From Microbacterium pullorum (GTDB lineage: Bacteria > Actinomycetota > Actinomycetes > Actinomycetales > Microbacteriaceae), in contig NZ_JACSQP010000002.1 in the NCBI RefSeq assembly GCF_014836535.1, forward strand, positions 62,001 to 126,000: DNA of 64,000 nt, in the 5' to 3' direction. The translations under genes were made by a program, and so were the position numbers. The notes under the pieces were generated by a model. The model saw nothing but the letters and a program-made list of their open reading frames with translations, was not told where the DNA came from and did not search any database. Below, one piece after another: positions 47,144-55,451 of the stretch (position 1 is the stretch's first letter; every line of letters starts with the position of its first letter).

Positions 47144-50100
47144 CTACGCACTCTGCCGATCGCGCACACGCTGACCGACCACGGCCGACACGCCGTCCTG
47201 GCGCATCGAGACCCCGTAGAGGGCGTCGGCGATCTCCATCGTGCGCTTCTGGTGCGTGATGACGATCAGCTGGCTCGATTCGCGCAGCTGCTCGAACACC
47301 CCGAGGAGCCGGCCCAGGTTCGCGTCGTCCAGCGCCGCCTCGACCTCGTCGAGGATGTAGAACGGGCTCGGGCGCGCCTTGAAGATCGCGGTGAGCAGCG
47401 CGACTGCGGCGAGCGACCGCTCCCCGCCGGAGAGCAGCGAGAGTCGTTCGATCTTCTTGCCCGCCGGGCGCACGGTCACCTCGATGCCGGTCGTGAGCGG
47501 ACTGTCGGGATCGGTGAGGAAGATGCTGCCGGTACCGCCGGGGAAGAGCACCGGGAACACCTCGCCGAACGCGACCCGGGTGTCTTCGAAGGCTGCGACG
47601 AAGATCGACTGCATGCGCTCGTCGAGCTCTTCGATGATGGTCAGGAGGTCGGCGCGCGTCTGGCTGAGGTCGGCGAGCTGCTCGGTGAGGAACGCGTGGC
47701 GCTGCTCCAGCGCGGCGAACTCCTCCAGCGCGAGCGGGTTCACCCGGCCGAGCTGACCGAGCTTGCGTTCGGCATCCTGCAGCCGGCGCTTCTGCGAGGC
47801 GCGGTCGTAGCGCTCGGTGCGCTCCTCGTCGTCGTCGGTCGGTACCGGGATCGGCTGGTCGGGGCCGTATTCCGAGATCAGAATCCCCTCGTCCAGGCCC
47901 AGCTCGGAGTGCACGCGTTCGAGCAGGCTCGTCACATGCAGCTTCTTCTCGTGGATCTGCAGCTCCAGACCGTGCACGCTCTCGGTGAGACCGGCCAGGC
48001 GATCGCGCACGGCGTTCTCCTGCGCGCGCAGCTCCACCAGTTCCGCGGTGACGGCGGTACGGGCCGACTCTGCGGCGGCCAGTTCCACCCGCGCCTGCGA
48101 GACCGAGCGGTCCACCGAGTCCAACAGCGGCGGGAGCTGCGCCGCGACGTCGGCGGCGACCGCCCGTTGTGCCCGCCGGATCACGGCGCGGCGCGCGGCT
48201 TCTTCGGCGGCGGAACGCTCCCGCTCGCGCTGGCGCTCCAGCTGCACAACCTGCTGCTCGCCCGCGCGGATGCGCTCCTTGAGCGTCTCCACCTCGAGCC
48301 GGGCGCGCATCTCGGCGTCGCGGGTCGCTTCGAGAGCGGCGAGCATGCCGTCCCTCGCCGACGCGTCGAGGATCGGTCGCGGCGCCTGCTGTGCGATCTC
48401 GAGCGCCTCGACGGCGGTGCGCATGCGTTCCTCGGCCTCGGCGACGGCGGCCTCGGCGGGACGCATACCCGCCTCCAGCCGTTCGCACTCGGCGAGAGCC
48501 GCCTCATGGCGCACGGTCGCGCGGTTCACCTGCTCGGTGTGCGCAGCCAGCGCGGCGTCGTGCGCCCGCAGGGTCTCCAGCGACGCCTTGGTCCGCTGCC
48601 GGGCACCGGCGAGGTGCAGCTGCGCGTCGGTGAGGGCGTCGCGCAGCGAATCGGCGACGACGACGATCTCCGAGAGCCGGTCGGCCGCCGCGTCACGCTC
48701 GGCGGCGAGCTGCAGTCGCGACCGCCCACCGCCGCTGCCGGCGCGCACGGTGTGGGCCGTCGCGACCTCACCTCCGCGCGTGACGACGGTCACCCCCGCC
48801 GGTACGTCGCCGATCGCATCGAGGTCGTCGACGATCGCGACGGACGAGAGGAGCCCCAGGATGCCGTCGGGAGCGGTGACGACGTCGGTCGCCGCGATCG
48901 CACCGGGGATCGCCGCCGCAGCGCGCGGCGCTCCGGCCTCAGCGATCGCGATGTCGACGGTACCGAGGTCGGCATCCCGGGCGACACGCGCCACGGCATA
49001 GGCCTCGGCGGCGGAGTCGACCAGCACACCCTCGGCCAGCGGTCCCAGCACGGCGGAGATCGCGGCTTCGTAGCCCGCCGTCACCTTCACGGAATCCGCC
49101 ACGATGCCCTGGATGCCGGCGCTGCCGCCGGCTATGAGTTCTGCGGCGGCGTTGCGGACATCCAGCGCACGGCCGAGCGCCGCCGTCTGAGCGGTGAGGG
49201 CTTCACGCTCCCGCTCCGCCGCGTGCAGCCGCTCCCGGATGCCGCTGACGGTGGCCTCCGCCTCCGTCGCTTCGCGCTGGGCCTTCTCGTAGAGCGCCGC
49301 GTACTCGGCGGAACTGGCTTCCGGCACCAACTCCGGATCGACACCGGCCAGCGCCTCCTCCGCCTCGGCACGGCGGGCGAGGGCCGCATCGAGGGCGCGC
49401 TGCTGACGCTCGAGGGCGGAGCGCACCGCCGAGAGCCCTGATTGCGCGGCATCGGCGGCGCCGCGCAGCTTCGTCAGGCGCATGTCGTGTTCGGAGACCA
49501 GCGCGCTCTGGGTGGCGATGTCGGCGTCGAGCGCGTCGAGTTCGGCGCGGGCGCGGATCACCTCGCGCGACGCGGCGGCCGCGGCATCCTGCGCTGTCCC
49601 GAGTCCCGCCGCGATCTCGTCGATCTCGGCACGGGCGTCGTCGATCGTCGTCTGTGAGACGGTGGACCGGTCGAACAGCGGCGCGTCGTCGCCGGCGAGC
49701 AGCGAGAGCCGCTGACCCGTGAGCGTGTAGAGCCCCCGCAGCCGCTCCTGCACCTGTTCCAGCGCGAAGGTCGTGCGCCGGGCCCGGTCGACGGCTTCCG
49801 AGCGCTGCTCGGACTCGAGTCGATCGATGCGGGCGCGCCCCTGCTGAGCCTGGTCCTGCAGCACCATCCGCTCCGCGTGACGTTCCTGCTCGTTGCGCGC
49901 GTGGTCGGCCAGCTGCGCGCGCAGGCTCACGAGGTCGTCGGCGAACAGCCGGGCCTTGGCGTCGCGCACCACGGCGGCGATCGTCGCCGCCTCGCGGGCG
50001 ATCTCGGCCTGGCGCCCGAGCGGCTTCAGCTGGCGGCGCAGCTCACCGGCGAGATCGGTGAGACGGGTGAGGTTCGCCTCCATCGCCGTGAGCTTGCGCA

Positions 50101-50632
50101 GCGTCTTCTCCTTGCGCCTGCGGTGCTTGAGGATGCCGGCAGCCTCCTCGATGAACCCGCGCCGTTCCTCGGGTGACGCCTGCAGGACGCTGTCCAGACG
50201 TCCCTGTCCGACGATGACGTGCATCTCGCGGCCGAGGCCGGTGTCACTCAGCAGCTCCTGCACGTCCAGCAGCCGGCAGCTCTCCCCGTTGATGGCGTAC
50301 TCGCTGGCGCCGTTGCGGAACAGGGTGCGGCTGATCGTCACCTCGCTGTAGTCGATCGGCAGCACACCGTCGCTGTTGTCGATCGTCAGCTGCACCTCGG
50401 CACGTCCGAGGGGGCCGCGCGTGGCGGTTCCGGCGAAGATGACGTCCTCCATCTTGCCGCCGCGGAGGGTCTTCGCCCCCTGCTCCCCCATCACCCATGC
50501 GAGGGCGTCGACGACGTTGGACTTTCCCGATCCGTTGGGTCCGACGATGCATGTCACGCCCGGTTCGAGGGCGAACGTCGTCGGTTGCGCGAACGACTTG
50601 AACCCTTTGAGCGTCACGCTCTTCAGGTGCAT
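47144..50632 (-). CDS. smc: chromosome segregation SMC protein
   Basis: Condensin ATPase of 1162 aa that organises the chromosome with ScpA/B. Walker A GPNGSGKSN is at 31-39. The hinge is near the middle (GIQGIVADSVKVTAGYEAAIS to TVVTRGGEVATAHTV), flanked by two long coiled coils rich in Glu/Arg/Ala. The C-terminal head has the ABC signature LSGGERSLAAVALL and Walker B ILDEVEAALDDANL. ATG 50632 has GGAGGA 7 nt upstream and begins with MHLKSVTLKGFKSFAQP, the family start. A TAGCGT box (50665-50670) gives a leader of about 26 nt. Confidence 0.97.
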   Translation of the reverse strand: MHLKSVTLKGFKSFAQPTTFALEPGVTCIVGPNGSGKSNVVDALAWVMGEQGAKTLRGGKMEDVIFAGTATRGPLGRAEVQLTIDNSDGVLPIDYSEVTISRTLFRNGASEYAINGESCRLLDVQELLSDTGLGREMHVIVGQGRLDSVLQASPEERRGFIEEAAGILKHRRRKEKTLRKLTAMEANLTRLTDLAGELRRQLKPLGRQAEIAREAATIAAVVRDAKARLFADDLVSLRAQLADHARNEQERHAERMVLQDQAQQGRARIDRLESEQRSEAVDRARRTTFALEQVQERLRGLYTLTGQRLSLLAGDDAPLFDRSTVSQTTIDDARAEIDEIAAGLGTAQDAAAAASREVIRARAELDALDADIATQSALVSEHDMRLTKLRGAADAAQSGLSAVRSALERQQRALDAALARRAEAEEALAGVDPELVPEASSAEYAALYEKAQREATEAEATVSGIRERLHAAEREREALTAQTAALGRALDVRNAAAELIAGGSAGIQGIVADSVKVTAGYEAAISAVLGPLAEGVLVDSAAEAYAVARVARDADLGTVDIAIAEAGAPRAAAAIPGAIAATDVVTAPDGILGLLSSVAIVDDLDAIGDVPAGVTVVTRGGEVATAHTVRAGSGGGRSRLQLAAERDAAADRLSEIVVVADSLRDALTDAQLHLAGARQRTKASLETLRAHDAALAAHTEQVNRATVRHEAALAECERLEAGMRPAEAAVAEAEERMRTAVEALEIAQQAPRPILDASARDGMLAALEATRDAEMRARLEVETLKERIRAGEQQVVQLERQRERERSAAEEAARRAVIRRAQRAVAADVAAQLPPLLDSVDRSVSQARVELAAAESARTAVTAELVELRAQENAVRDRLAGLTESVHGLELQIHEKKLHVTSLLERVHSELGLDEGILISEYGPDQPIPVPTDDDEERTERYDRASQKRRLQDAERKLGQLGRVNPLALEEFAALEQRHAFLTEQLADLSQTRADLLTIIEELDERMQSIFVAAFEDTRVAFGEVFPVLFPGGTGSIFLTDPDSPLTTGIEVTVRPAGKKIERLSLLSGGERSLAAVALLTAIFKARPSPFYILDEVEAALDDANLGRLLGVFEQLRESSQLIVITHQKRTMEIADALYGVSMRQDGVSAVVGQRVRDRQSA

Positions 50633-50664
50633 GGGCACGTCCTCCGTCGGGGGTGGTCGCACAA

Positions 50665-50670
50665 ACGCTA
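50665..50670 (-). promoter_or_regulatory. -10 box TAGCGT of smc
   Basis: TAGCGT on the minus strand 33 nt before the smc ATG. It lies close to the divergent promoter at 50682-50711, so the two may compete. Confidence 0.45.
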
Positions 50671-50681
50671 CGGCATGTCCC

Positions 50682-50711
50682 TTGACGGCACGCCTCGCCA
50701 CGCGCTACGGT
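50682..50711 (+). promoter_or_regulatory. sigma-70-type promoter TTGACG-N18-TACGGT
   Basis: -35 TTGACG (50682-50687) and -10 TACGGT (50706-50711) with an 18-bp spacer, the best two-box promoter found in the window. It predicts a start near 50718 and a leader of about 29 nt before the 36-aa ORF. Confidence 0.7.
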
Positions 50712-50746
50712 CGGCTCTCGCAACCGAAGTCGAGAGGAGGTCTCCG

Positions 50747-50857
50747 ATGTTTTTGATGAACACCACTGAAATCGCGTACCGCGTACGCGCGTCTCGTGCT
50801 GCGGCGACCGTCTCCTTCGCTATGCCCGGGGACGCTCTCGTTCCCGCCGCCTGCTGA
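50747..50857 (+). CDS. 36-aa leader-like ORF
   Basis: ATG 50747 with a very strong Shine-Dalgarno (GAGAGGAGG, 50732-50740) behind a clear promoter. The encoded peptide begins MFLMNTTEIAYRVRASR and ends ALVPAAC, the last codon being Cys. It has no signal peptide or family match. Position, length and signals suit a regulatory leader peptide for the downstream 82-aa and tandem-GNAT genes; it could equally be a small functional protein. Hairpin-forming sequence follows within 20 nt of the stop. Confidence 0.55.
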   Translation: MFLMNTTEIAYRVRASRAAATVSFAMPGDALVPAAC

Positions 50858-50876
50858 GCTGAGCACAGGCGAACTC

Positions 50877-50892
50877 TGCCCGTCGGCGGGCA
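50877..50892 (+). promoter_or_regulatory. short hairpin downstream of the leader ORF
   Basis: TGCCCG-TCGG-CGGGCA, a perfect 6-bp stem and tetraloop beginning 20 nt after the leader stop. No T-tract. It may be part of an attenuation structure. Confidence 0.4.
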
Positions 50893-50995
50893 CGACGACT
50901 CCTGGCCGCCTCCACTGAGGCCGCCGCCCCGCTCCGCCTCTGCGCGCCGTGCCCCGTCAGGGCATTCCCTCGTCCGTGCTGCGACACGGCATCCC

Positions 50996-51011
50996 GCCGT
51001 CGATCGACGGC
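50996..51011. repeat. 16-bp perfect palindrome GCCGTCGATCGACGGC
   Basis: Perfect palindrome in the 179-bp gap between the leader ORF and the 82-aa gene, flanked on both sides by GGCATCCC. It ends 25 nt before the ATG at 51037 and could be an operator or an RNA hairpin near the ribosome-binding site. Confidence 0.5.
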
Positions 51012-51036
51012 ATCCCTCTCGCTGGAAGAGAAGCTC

Positions 51037-51285
51037 ATGCGCACCACCTCTGCGCCGCAGCGCCAATCGGCCTTGCCCGATCCGCTGCTTCGGGGACGCA
51101 CCCCGCGCACCTCCCTGCTCGACCGCGTCGCCATGCGCGTCGCCCTCGCCCTGCTCCTGTGGAGCACCCGCCCGACGCACAGCACCGATGAGGGTGCTCG
51201 GGCGCTGAAGCGCCAGGCCGATGCCGAGCGGCGCGAGCGCGAAGCCGCCTGGCTGTCGCTCGCGCACAACTCGCGTCGACTGTGA
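51037..51285 (+). CDS. 82-aa protein with one hydrophobic segment
   Basis: An Arg-rich small protein: polar N-terminus (about 1-28), a short hydrophobic stretch (DRVAMRVALALLLWSTRP, about 29-46), then a charged amphipathic helix (EGARALKRQADAERREREAAWL). GGAAGAGAAG precedes the ATG. Similar short 'D-R-V-A-x-R-x3-A-L-x3-W' proteins are common in Microbacteriaceae without known function. It is followed by an 11-bp hairpin and then the tandem GNAT gene. Confidence 0.65.
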   Translation: MRTTSAPQRQSALPDPLLRGRTPRTSLLDRVAMRVALALLLWSTRPTHSTDEGARALKRQADAERREREAAWLSLAHNSRRL

Positions 51286-51292
51286 TCGCCGC

Positions 51293-51327
51293 GCGGTGTC
51301 CGGGGCCCTCCCGGCTCCGGACACCGC
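51293..51327 (+). terminator. 11-bp hairpin between the 82-aa gene and the tandem GNAT gene
   Basis: GCGGTGTCCGG (51293-51303) and CCGGACACCGC (51317-51327), loop 13 nt, no T-tract, 7 nt after the 82-aa stop. It may reduce read-through into the GNAT gene or protect the upstream RNA. Confidence 0.5.
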
Positions 51328-51368
51328 ACCCGAATCCGAACCGCATCGAACCGAAAGAACCCCGCATC

Positions 51369-52454
51369 ATGACCACCACCGCACTCGACGTCGAGTTCCG
51401 ACCCCTCGTCGTCCCCGCCACGATCGACGCGCCCGACGCCGCCGACTTCATCGAGATGGTGCGCGTGCGCAACATCGTGTATCGCGAAATCGCGGGCAAC
51501 GACGACGACGCCCTCGCCGCCGCCGAACTGCTGCCGCACTACCAGCCCGACCCGTACGAGGTGCGCCACGTGTGGCTCGCCGTCGTCGGCGGGGAGATCG
51601 TCGGGCGGGTCGGCGTGGACATCCCCCTCGAGGAGGGCTCGCGCAGCGCGTTCTGGCTCATCGAACTCTTGAAGGACGTCTGGGGCGGCGGTATCGGCAG
51701 CGCCGCGTACCGGCTCGTCGAGCAGACGGCGCGAGACCACGGACGAACCGTCCTGCAGTCGTGGGCGCTGCATCCCGCTGCCGACGGCCCGCAGCTCACA
51801 CCGCCGACCGGCTTCGGGACGATCCCCGAGGACCACGCGGCGCGGTTCTACCTGCGCCACGGGCATTCGCTGGAGCAGGTCGCCCGCAACAGCGCGCTGG
51901 ACCTGACGGCGCCGCTGGACCGCATCGACCGGGTGCTCGCCGTGGCGCGGGCCGCGTCGACGCACTACCGCGTCGTGCAGTGGCAGGCCCCCACGCCTCC
52001 GGAGTACGTCGACGGCTACGCGTGGATGAAGTCGCGCATGTCGACGGATGCTCCCGCCGCCGGTTTGGAGTTCGACGAGGAGACGTGGGATGCCGCGCGT
52101 GTCGCCCGCCACGACGCCCTGTACGTCGAAGGCGGACGGCACCTGCTCGTCACCGCGGCGCAGCACATCGACACGGGCGAACTGTGCGCGTTCAACGAAC
52201 TGGTGCTGGGGACGGACCCCACCGCGGCCACGCAGCAGGAGGACACGCTCGTGCTCAAGGAGCACCGGGGGCATCGGCTCGGCGCGCTCGTGAAAGCCGA
52301 AGGGCTGCTCACCTGGCGCCGTCTCATGCCGCAGACGCCGCGCGTGGTCACCTACAACGCCGAGGAGAACCGTCCGATGCTCGACATCAACGAGGCCCTC
52401 GGCTTCGAGCCGGTCGCCTACGAGGGCGCGTGGAAGAAGGTGCTCGCCGGGTGA
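51369..52454 (+). CDS. tandem GNAT-family N-acetyltransferase
   Basis: A 361-aa protein with two GNAT folds. The first (about 15-175) has a recognisable acetyl-CoA loop region ELLKDVWGGGIGSAAYRLVE; the second (about 215-361) has ALVKAEGL following EHRGHRLGA, the typical Q/R-x2-G-x-G/A signature. Mycothiol synthase MshD is also a double GNAT, but this protein lacks clear MshD-specific features and its substrate is unknown. It is probably co-transcribed from the promoter at 50682, though hairpins intervene. It converges on mutM, 18 bp away. Confidence 0.85.
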   Translation: MTTTALDVEFRPLVVPATIDAPDAADFIEMVRVRNIVYREIAGNDDDALAAAELLPHYQPDPYEVRHVWLAVVGGEIVGRVGVDIPLEEGSRSAFWLIELLKDVWGGGIGSAAYRLVEQTARDHGRTVLQSWALHPAADGPQLTPPTGFGTIPEDHAARFYLRHGHSLEQVARNSALDLTAPLDRIDRVLAVARAASTHYRVVQWQAPTPPEYVDGYAWMKSRMSTDAPAAGLEFDEETWDAARVARHDALYVEGGRHLLVTAAQHIDTGELCAFNELVLGTDPTAATQQEDTLVLKEHRGHRLGALVKAEGLLTWRRLMPQTPRVVTYNAEENRPMLDINEALGFEPVAYEGAWKKVLAG

Positions 52455-52472
52455 GCCCGGTCCGGCGGCGGC

Positions 52473-53378
52473 TCAGCGCCGCGGCCGGGCCGGCTTCTGA
52501 CACTTCGGGCAGAAGTGGCTCGAGCGGTTGGTGAACGACACACGCACGATCGGCGCACCGCACCGCGGGCACGGCTGACCGGTGCGCCCATAGGCGTTGA
52601 GCGAGTGGGCGAAGTAGCCGGCCTGCCCGTTGACGTTGACGTACTGGGCGTCGAAGCTCGTGCCGCCCTCGGCGAGGGCCTTCTCCAGGACCGCGCGGAT
52701 CTCGGCGAGGAGGCTCCGCGTCGCGCGCGTCGACAGGGCGGTCGCGGGGGTTTCCGGGTGGATGCGCGCGGCCCACAGCGCCTCGTCGGCGTAGATGTTG
52801 CCGACGCCGCTGAGCACGGTCTGGTCCAGCAGCACCCGCTTCACCGCCGACGCCTTGCGGCTGAGCACCGTGCGGAAGCCGTCATCGCGGAACGCGGGGT
52901 CCAGCGGATCGCGCGCGATGTGGGCGACCTGGCTCGGCACCGTCGCGGCATCCGTCCCCCACCCGCCCGGCGCGTGATCGGGTGTGGCTTCGAGCCGATC
53001 CAGTGCGAGCGAACCGAAGGTGCGCTGGTCGGCGAAGACGAGGGCCAGCTCGCCGTGGTCGGGGTGCTCGAGGTCGATGCGCACGCGCTCATGGCGCTCA
53101 GCCGGCGCCCCCGGCGGACGAAGCAGCATCTGCCCGCTCATGCCGAGATGCGCGACCACCGCCTCTTCGCCGCCTTCGAGCGGGAGCCACAGGAACTTGC
53201 CTCTACGGGCGGCCGCGGTGACGGTGCGTCCGGTGAGGGCGGACTCGAACGACGCCGCGTCGCCGTGGTGACGGGTGAGGGCGCGATCGTCGAGCACCGT
53301 GACACCCGCGAGTCGGGCGCCGGTGACCGCCGGCGCGAGCCCGGCGCGGACGACCTCGACTTCGGGCAGCTCAGGCAC
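52473..53378 (-). CDS. mutM: formamidopyrimidine-DNA glycosylase
   Basis: Excises 8-oxoguanine and ring-opened purines. The protein is 301 aa. The catalytic N-terminus PELPEVEVVRAG (Pro2, Glu3) is intact, the H2TH region has LLDQTVLSGVGNIYADEALW, and the C-terminal zinc finger has four Cys (CPRCGAPI...CPKC). Its start overlaps the rnc stop by 8 nt, so it belongs to the yceD-rpmF-rnc-mutM run. Confidence 0.96.
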   Translation of the reverse strand: MPELPEVEVVRAGLAPAVTGARLAGVTVLDDRALTRHHGDAASFESALTGRTVTAAARRGKFLWLPLEGGEEAVVAHLGMSGQMLLRPPGAPAERHERVRIDLEHPDHGELALVFADQRTFGSLALDRLEATPDHAPGGWGTDAATVPSQVAHIARDPLDPAFRDDGFRTVLSRKASAVKRVLLDQTVLSGVGNIYADEALWAARIHPETPATALSTRATRSLLAEIRAVLEKALAEGGTSFDAQYVNVNGQAGYFAHSLNAYGRTGQPCPRCGAPIVRVSFTNRSSHFCPKCQKPARPRR

Positions 53379-54063
53379 GGGCGCTGAGTTCGCGCCACGC
53401 CGTCAGTGCCGCGGCCATCTCTGCCTGCTTCTTACTCGACCCCGAACCGACTGCGGTGAACTCGCCCACGGTGACCGCCGCGGTGAACACGCGGTCATGG
53501 TCGGGGCCGGCAGCCTCGATGGCGTACACCGGCGGACTCAACGAATTGCGCGCTGCGAGCTCCTGCAGGCTGGTCTTGGGGTCCATCGCGGCGCCGTAGC
53601 GCTCCGGGTCCTGCAGAAGGGGTTCGACGAGCCGCAGCACGAGGGAGGTGGCGGCGTCGGGACCGGCCGAGAGGTAGGTCGCGCCGATCACCGCTTCCAT
53701 GGTGTCCGCGAGGATCGAATCCTTGTCTCGGCCACCGGTCTGCTGCTCACCGCGGCCGAGCAGCAGATACTCCCCCAGGCCGATGCCGCGCGCGACCTCG
53801 GCCAGGGCGACGGTGGAAACGACACTCGCCCGGCGTTTGGCCAGTTCCCCCTCGTCGAGGTCGGGGTGCACGGTGAAAAGTCGCACCGTCACCGCCTGGC
53901 CCAGCACCGAGTCGCCGAGGAACTCCAGGCGCTCATTGTGAGGGATGCCGCCTGCTTCGTACGCGTACGAGCGGTGCGTCAGGGCAAGCGACAGAAGCTC
54001 GGGGTCGATGTCGACCCCGAGCTTGTCCACGAGCGTTGCCCGCTCGTGCGAGACGTCTGTCAC
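53371..54063 (-). CDS. rnc: ribonuclease III
   Basis: Cleaves double-stranded RNA, including rRNA precursors. The protein is 230 aa with the catalytic signature HNERLEFLGDSVLG (about 41-54), the second acid cluster near DTMEAVIGATYLSAG, and a C-terminal dsRBD (LQELAARNSLSPPVYAIE, GSGSSKKQAEMAAALTAW). It follows rpmF by 22 bp and overlaps mutM, the standard order. Confidence 0.96.
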   Translation of the reverse strand: MTDVSHERATLVDKLGVDIDPELLSLALTHRSYAYEAGGIPHNERLEFLGDSVLGQAVTVRLFTVHPDLDEGELAKRRASVVSTVALAEVARGIGLGEYLLLGRGEQQTGGRDKDSILADTMEAVIGATYLSAGPDAATSLVLRLVEPLLQDPERYGAAMDPKTSLQELAARNSLSPPVYAIEAAGPDHDRVFTAAVTVGEFTAVGSGSSKKQAEMAAALTAWRELSARA

Positions 54064-54085
54064 GCCGTCATCCGCCTGTCGCGGA

Positions 54086-54295
54086 TCAGACGTCGGCGAC
54101 CTTGCGGCCCTTGTACTCCAGGAACAGCTCAGTGCCCTGCGAGTCGGTGACGACCTTGGCCTGGTGCGGACGGCTGTAGACGACCTCGCCGTTCTCGATG
54201 GTCTTCACCAGCGCGATGGGCGCCGCCTTCCACTGCGCGCGGCGCGAGCGGGTGTTGGAACGCGAAACCTTGCGCTTCGGGGGGTTGCCTGCCAT
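54086..54295 (-). CDS. rpmF: 50S ribosomal protein L32 (zinc-free form)
   Basis: A 69-aa ribosomal protein starting MAGNPPKRKVSRSNTRSRRAQWKA. It has no cysteines, so it lacks the zinc ribbon of the C+ form and is of the C- type that does not need zinc. It is separated from the DUF177 gene by 2 bp; the yceD-rpmF pairing is conserved widely. Confidence 0.95.
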   Translation of the reverse strand: MAGNPPKRKVSRSNTRSRRAQWKAAPIALVKTIENGEVVYSRPHQAKVVTDSQGTELFLEYKGRKVADV

Positions 54296-54297
54296 GG

Positions 54298-54873
54298 CTA
54301 GCTCTCTTCTTTGGTCTCGGCGTCGTGGCGGGTGGCCACGGCGTCGTCGTCGTTGGTAAAGGTCTTCAAGGACGCCCAGCGCGGATCGACGGGTTCGCGG
54401 GGCTCTTGCGCCGCTTCCGAGGTCAACCTCTCGCCCGTGTTCGGGTCGAGCCCGGGGCAATCCGGCTGACATACCGGCTGGAACGGAAGCGACAGAACGA
54501 TGGTGTCCCTGACCAGAGGCCCCGTGTCGACATGGTCGTCCTGGAGTTCGAAGTCAGTCGCTTCCTCCCCAGGATAACCGAAGAGTTCCTGAAACTCGAC
54601 TTCGACGGGCTGGGCGATGTCGGTGAGGCAACGGCCGCAGATGCCGCGGTAGATCGTCTCGGCCTCACCGGTGACGAGGATGCCCTCGTGCACCGACTCG
54701 AGCCGCACATCGAGGTGGATGGGCTCACCCTGCTCCACCGCGACGAGGCCTTCGCCCCAGCGCTCCGCGGCGGGAGCGTCGACGTCGAACTCGCGCATCT
54801 CGCCGGAACGGTGCACGATATCGCGCGCGGGAAACACGAAAGGACCGCTGACACGCTTTCTCACCACGGTCAT
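54298..54873 (-). CDS. YceD/DUF177 family protein
   Basis: A 191-aa protein upstream of rpmF, as in most bacteria; homologues affect 23S rRNA processing and membrane-lipid gene expression. Features are VHRSGEMREFDVDAP, a CGRCL motif near residue 80 that pairs with a later CQPDCPGL to give four Cys for a likely zinc site, and an acidic C-terminus. The ATG at 54873 is used, but TACGAT ends just 2 nt before it, and a GTG two codons in (54867) lies 8 nt from that box and may be the real start of a leaderless message. Confidence 0.88.
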   Translation of the reverse strand: MTVVRKRVSGPFVFPARDIVHRSGEMREFDVDAPAAERWGEGLVAVEQGEPIHLDVRLESVHEGILVTGEAETIYRGICGRCLTDIAQPVEVEFQELFGYPGEEATDFELQDDHVDTGPLVRDTIVLSLPFQPVCQPDCPGLDPNTGERLTSEAAQEPREPVDPRWASLKTFTNDDDAVATRHDAETKEES

Positions 54874-54904
54874 CCATCGTACCCGCCCCGGAGCGGGTGC
54901 CGGC

Positions 54905-55402
54905 TCAGAGGTCCCGCGCGCCGGTGTCGAGGAAGCGCGCGACGGGTTCCGGCACGAACGGAGACACGTCGCCGCCGAGCGACGCGACCTGCCGTACCAG
55001 CGAACTCGACACGAGGGCGTGTGCGGGGTCGGGGAGCAGGAAGACCGTCTCGACGTGAGCCAGGTGGCGGTTGACGATCGCCATCGGCGTCTCGTATGCG
55101 ACGTCGACCTGCGAGCGGATGCCCTTCACGAGCACCCCCGCGCCCACATCGGTCGCGTAGTCCACGAGCAGTCCCATGCTCCACGAGGCGACGACGACGT
55201 CGCCGGTGATCTCAGCCTGGGCGATCGACTGCTCCAGCAGCGTCAGCCGCTGCGCGATGGGGAGCATCGCCTCTTTGCCGGGGTTGTGCACCACCAGCAC
55301 GTGGAGTTGGTCGTACAGCGCGGCGGCGCGGCGGATCACATCGAGGTGTCCGAGGGTCGGCGGGTCGAACGAACCGGGAACAACGGCGATCCGGGGGTTC
55401 AT
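54905..55402 (-). CDS. coaD: phosphopantetheine adenylyltransferase
   Basis: Makes dephospho-CoA from 4'-phosphopantetheine and ATP. The protein is 165 aa with the nucleotidyl-transferase loop [17 protein letters not shown] and the later [24 protein letters not shown] box lies 7 nt before the ATG and overlaps a GGAGG Shine-Dalgarno, so either leaderless or leadered initiation is possible. It sits between recG and yceD. Confidence 0.96.
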   Translation of the reverse strand: MNPRIAVVPGSFDPPTLGHLDVIRRAAALYDQLHVLVVHNPGKEAMLPIAQRLTLLEQSIAQAEITGDVVVASWSMGLLVDYATDVGAGVLVKGIRSQVDVAYETPMAIVNRHLAHVETVFLLPDPAHALVSSSLVRQVASLGGDVSPFVPEPVARFLDTGARDL

Positions 55403-55409
55403 GTCCTCC

Positions 55410-55415
55410 AGCGTA
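55410..55415 (-). promoter_or_regulatory. -10 box TACGCT of coaD (leaderless)
   Basis: TACGCT on the minus strand 7 nt before ATG 55402, in the 49-bp recG-coaD gap. It is the same hexamer as before the TetR-VOC gene. Confidence 0.5.
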
Positions 55416-55451
55416 TCGGTGGCGCGGGCCGCGCTCCGACGCCGCGCTCGG

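Noticed and set aside
46280..49441. 1053-codon open frame antisense to smc and ftsY
   Set aside because: It is a by-product of high GC3 coding on the other strand: Arg/Ala/Gly/His-rich with no domain, while the opposite strand encodes clear FtsY and SMC.
51369..52454. tandem GNAT as mycothiol synthase MshD
   Set aside because: Two GNAT domains fit, but length and visible motifs do not single out MshD, and no other mycothiol gene is nearby.
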